Assembly (NCBI GenBank): GCA_006386115.1 | Contig: VFIW01000078.1 | Span: 1 to 64,000 of the forward strand | Reading direction: 5' to 3' | DNA length: 64,000 bases | Source: Globisporangium splendens | Taxonomy: Eukaryota; Oomycota; Peronosporomycetes; Pythiales; Pythiaceae | In this document: in pieces, positions 63,332 through 64,000 of the stretch | Numbering within the stretch: the first letter of the stretch is position 1 | How the letters are laid out: the number at the start of each line of letters is the position of its first letter | The notes under the pieces: model-generated | What the model was told of the DNA's origin: nothing | What the model saw: only the letters and a program-made list of their open reading frames with translations | The model's database searches: none | Made by a program: the position numbers and the translations under genes

Positions 63332-63938
63332 TGTAAGAGGCTATCCGAGACAGCCTCAAACACGGCACGCACGCTTGCGCTTGAGAGGAAGACTTGAGAG
63401 GAACTTGGCAAAAATGCAACTGAATTGAAATGAGCTTATGGTTCCTGACACTACATGTAAAACACCACTAGGGCTCATAGAGGTTTTATAACTAAAACCT
63501 AAACATACACAATAAAACCTATGAATCTGATATATAAAACCTTGGGTACACTGAGGTTGAACCTACGGGATCTTCGAGAAACTTGAACTTGAAGTACCAC
63601 GGGGATTCTCTGCGAACCGATTGGCTCTGCCACTCACTTCAGACGGTAGAGACACGTCGGTCTCATCACCAGTGTTGTTTCCCCAAGTAGGAACCATCAC
63701 TCACGTGTCTAGAGTACTGTTGTGCGTAATCACGCCGAATCTCAATGATTGCGAGCGACCAACACTCAACTCAGACACAGATTGCTCTGACATCAGACGA
63801 TGACGTCACCTGTGCATGTGGGGATCACTTTTATGTGTTTCACCCAATATCTTCGCACCCACAATGCACTTCCACAAGGTGGTGTGTGACACACACAAAG
63901 AGCCACCTTGCATGTAATGGCAGCCTTAGCCCATTACA
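63332..63938 (-). repeat. 5' LTR of element B
   Basis: 607 bp, TGTAATGG...CTCTTACA on the minus strand. Host-like core promoter GCTCATTTCAATTC at 63435-63422. One of the two TGACGTCA palindromes seen in the 3' LTR is mutated here (TGACATCA). The first bases contain the inverted pair TGTAATGG/CCATTACA. Confidence 0.9.
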
Positions 63939-64000
63939 ATATCGGATCCTACTAGCGATTCGCCGATCAAGTAACAAACTACCAAGGAGCAATTGGAGCG
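63939..64000. other. Right flank of the retroelement cluster
   Basis: 62 bp beyond the LTR. It does not continue pol of element A. The first bases atatc match four of five bases of the pentamer (ttatc) left of element A's LTR; whether the Mutator-like gene resumes here cannot be told from so little sequence. Confidence 0.3.

Larger units (their letters stand above)
56490..63938 (-). mobile_element. Ty3/gypsy chromointegrase retroelement B, near full length (7449 bp)
   Basis: Reads right to left: 5' LTR 63938-63332, PBS, gag, -1 frameshift, protease/RT/RNase H, integrase, chromodomain, polypurine tract, 3' LTR 57096-56490. Both LTRs are 607 bp and run TGTAATGG...CTCTTACA. Pol has one nonsense codon and one frameshift. 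Flanking pentamers differ (gttca on the left, atatc on the right), so there is no target-site duplication. It abuts truncated element A in opposite orientation. Confidence 0.9.

Noticed and set aside
56485..63943. Simple insertion of element B into pol of element A
   Set aside because: Sequence right of B does not continue pol A, and the flanking pentamers do not match, so a plain nested insertion is not supported.

Overview
The window is nuclear DNA of an oomycete, most likely a free-living or facultative member of the Peronosporales/Pythiales group. Supporting signs are short GT-AG introns (about 57-95 bp), several genes preceded by the oomycete Inr/FPR core promoter (TCATTYYNCAWTTT-like), a clustered nitrate-assimilation pathway, an oomycete-style START-FYVE protein, and Ty3/gypsy chromointegrase retroelements. 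No tRNA, rRNA or CRISPR array was seen. Species cannot be told from the sequence alone.

Layout. 1-8471 (minus) is one uninterrupted reading frame of more than 2820 codons that runs off the left edge. It is a giant protein with a thioredoxin-like fold, a RanBP2-type zinc finger and a UBA domain. Then come an ankyrin-repeat protein (9899-11488), the five-exon GPI mannosyltransferase II PIG-V (11800-13422), a five-exon JmjC/double-PHD histone demethylase (13652-17063, minus), mitochondrial IF-2 (17314-20277), the Mediator subunit MED15 with a split KIX domain (20617-23339), a START-FYVE protein (25170-27248), an ER-type DnaJ (27483-28765, minus) and a Myb/BED-like DNA-binding protein (29430-30758).

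31431-34162 holds two inverted paralogues of an MNN1-like alpha-mannosyltransferase. One is intact; the other is internally deleted and frameshifted. They share 303-bp, almost identical inverted arms. 35818-45556 is the nitrate cluster: transporter NRT2 (minus), divergent nitrate reductase, and tandem nitrite reductase with a fused Rieske-like domain. Together these import nitrate and reduce it to ammonium. Next are PA2G4/EBP1 (47133-48314, minus) and an eight-exon nuclear protein with PWWP, DEK-C and two TFIIS-N/IBD-like domains (48902-51534, minus).

51985-63938 is accessory DNA. The 5' part of a Mutator-like transposase gene stops exactly at the LTR of gypsy copy A (plus, truncated inside RT/RNase H). 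Copy A runs directly into a near full-length gypsy copy B (minus, 56490-63938). B carries LTRs, a primer-binding site, gag, pol, integrase, chromodomain and polypurine tract, but has a nonsense codon and a frameshift in integrase. In both copies gag and pol are linked by a textbook -1 frameshift cassette, A AAA AAC plus a hairpin that encloses the gag stop codon. The most unusual object is a 349-codon antisense ORF (57173-58222, plus) starting just inside the 3' LTR of B. It overlaps the integrase tail, is rich in coiled coil and basic residues, and has a host-like core promoter immediately in front of it.
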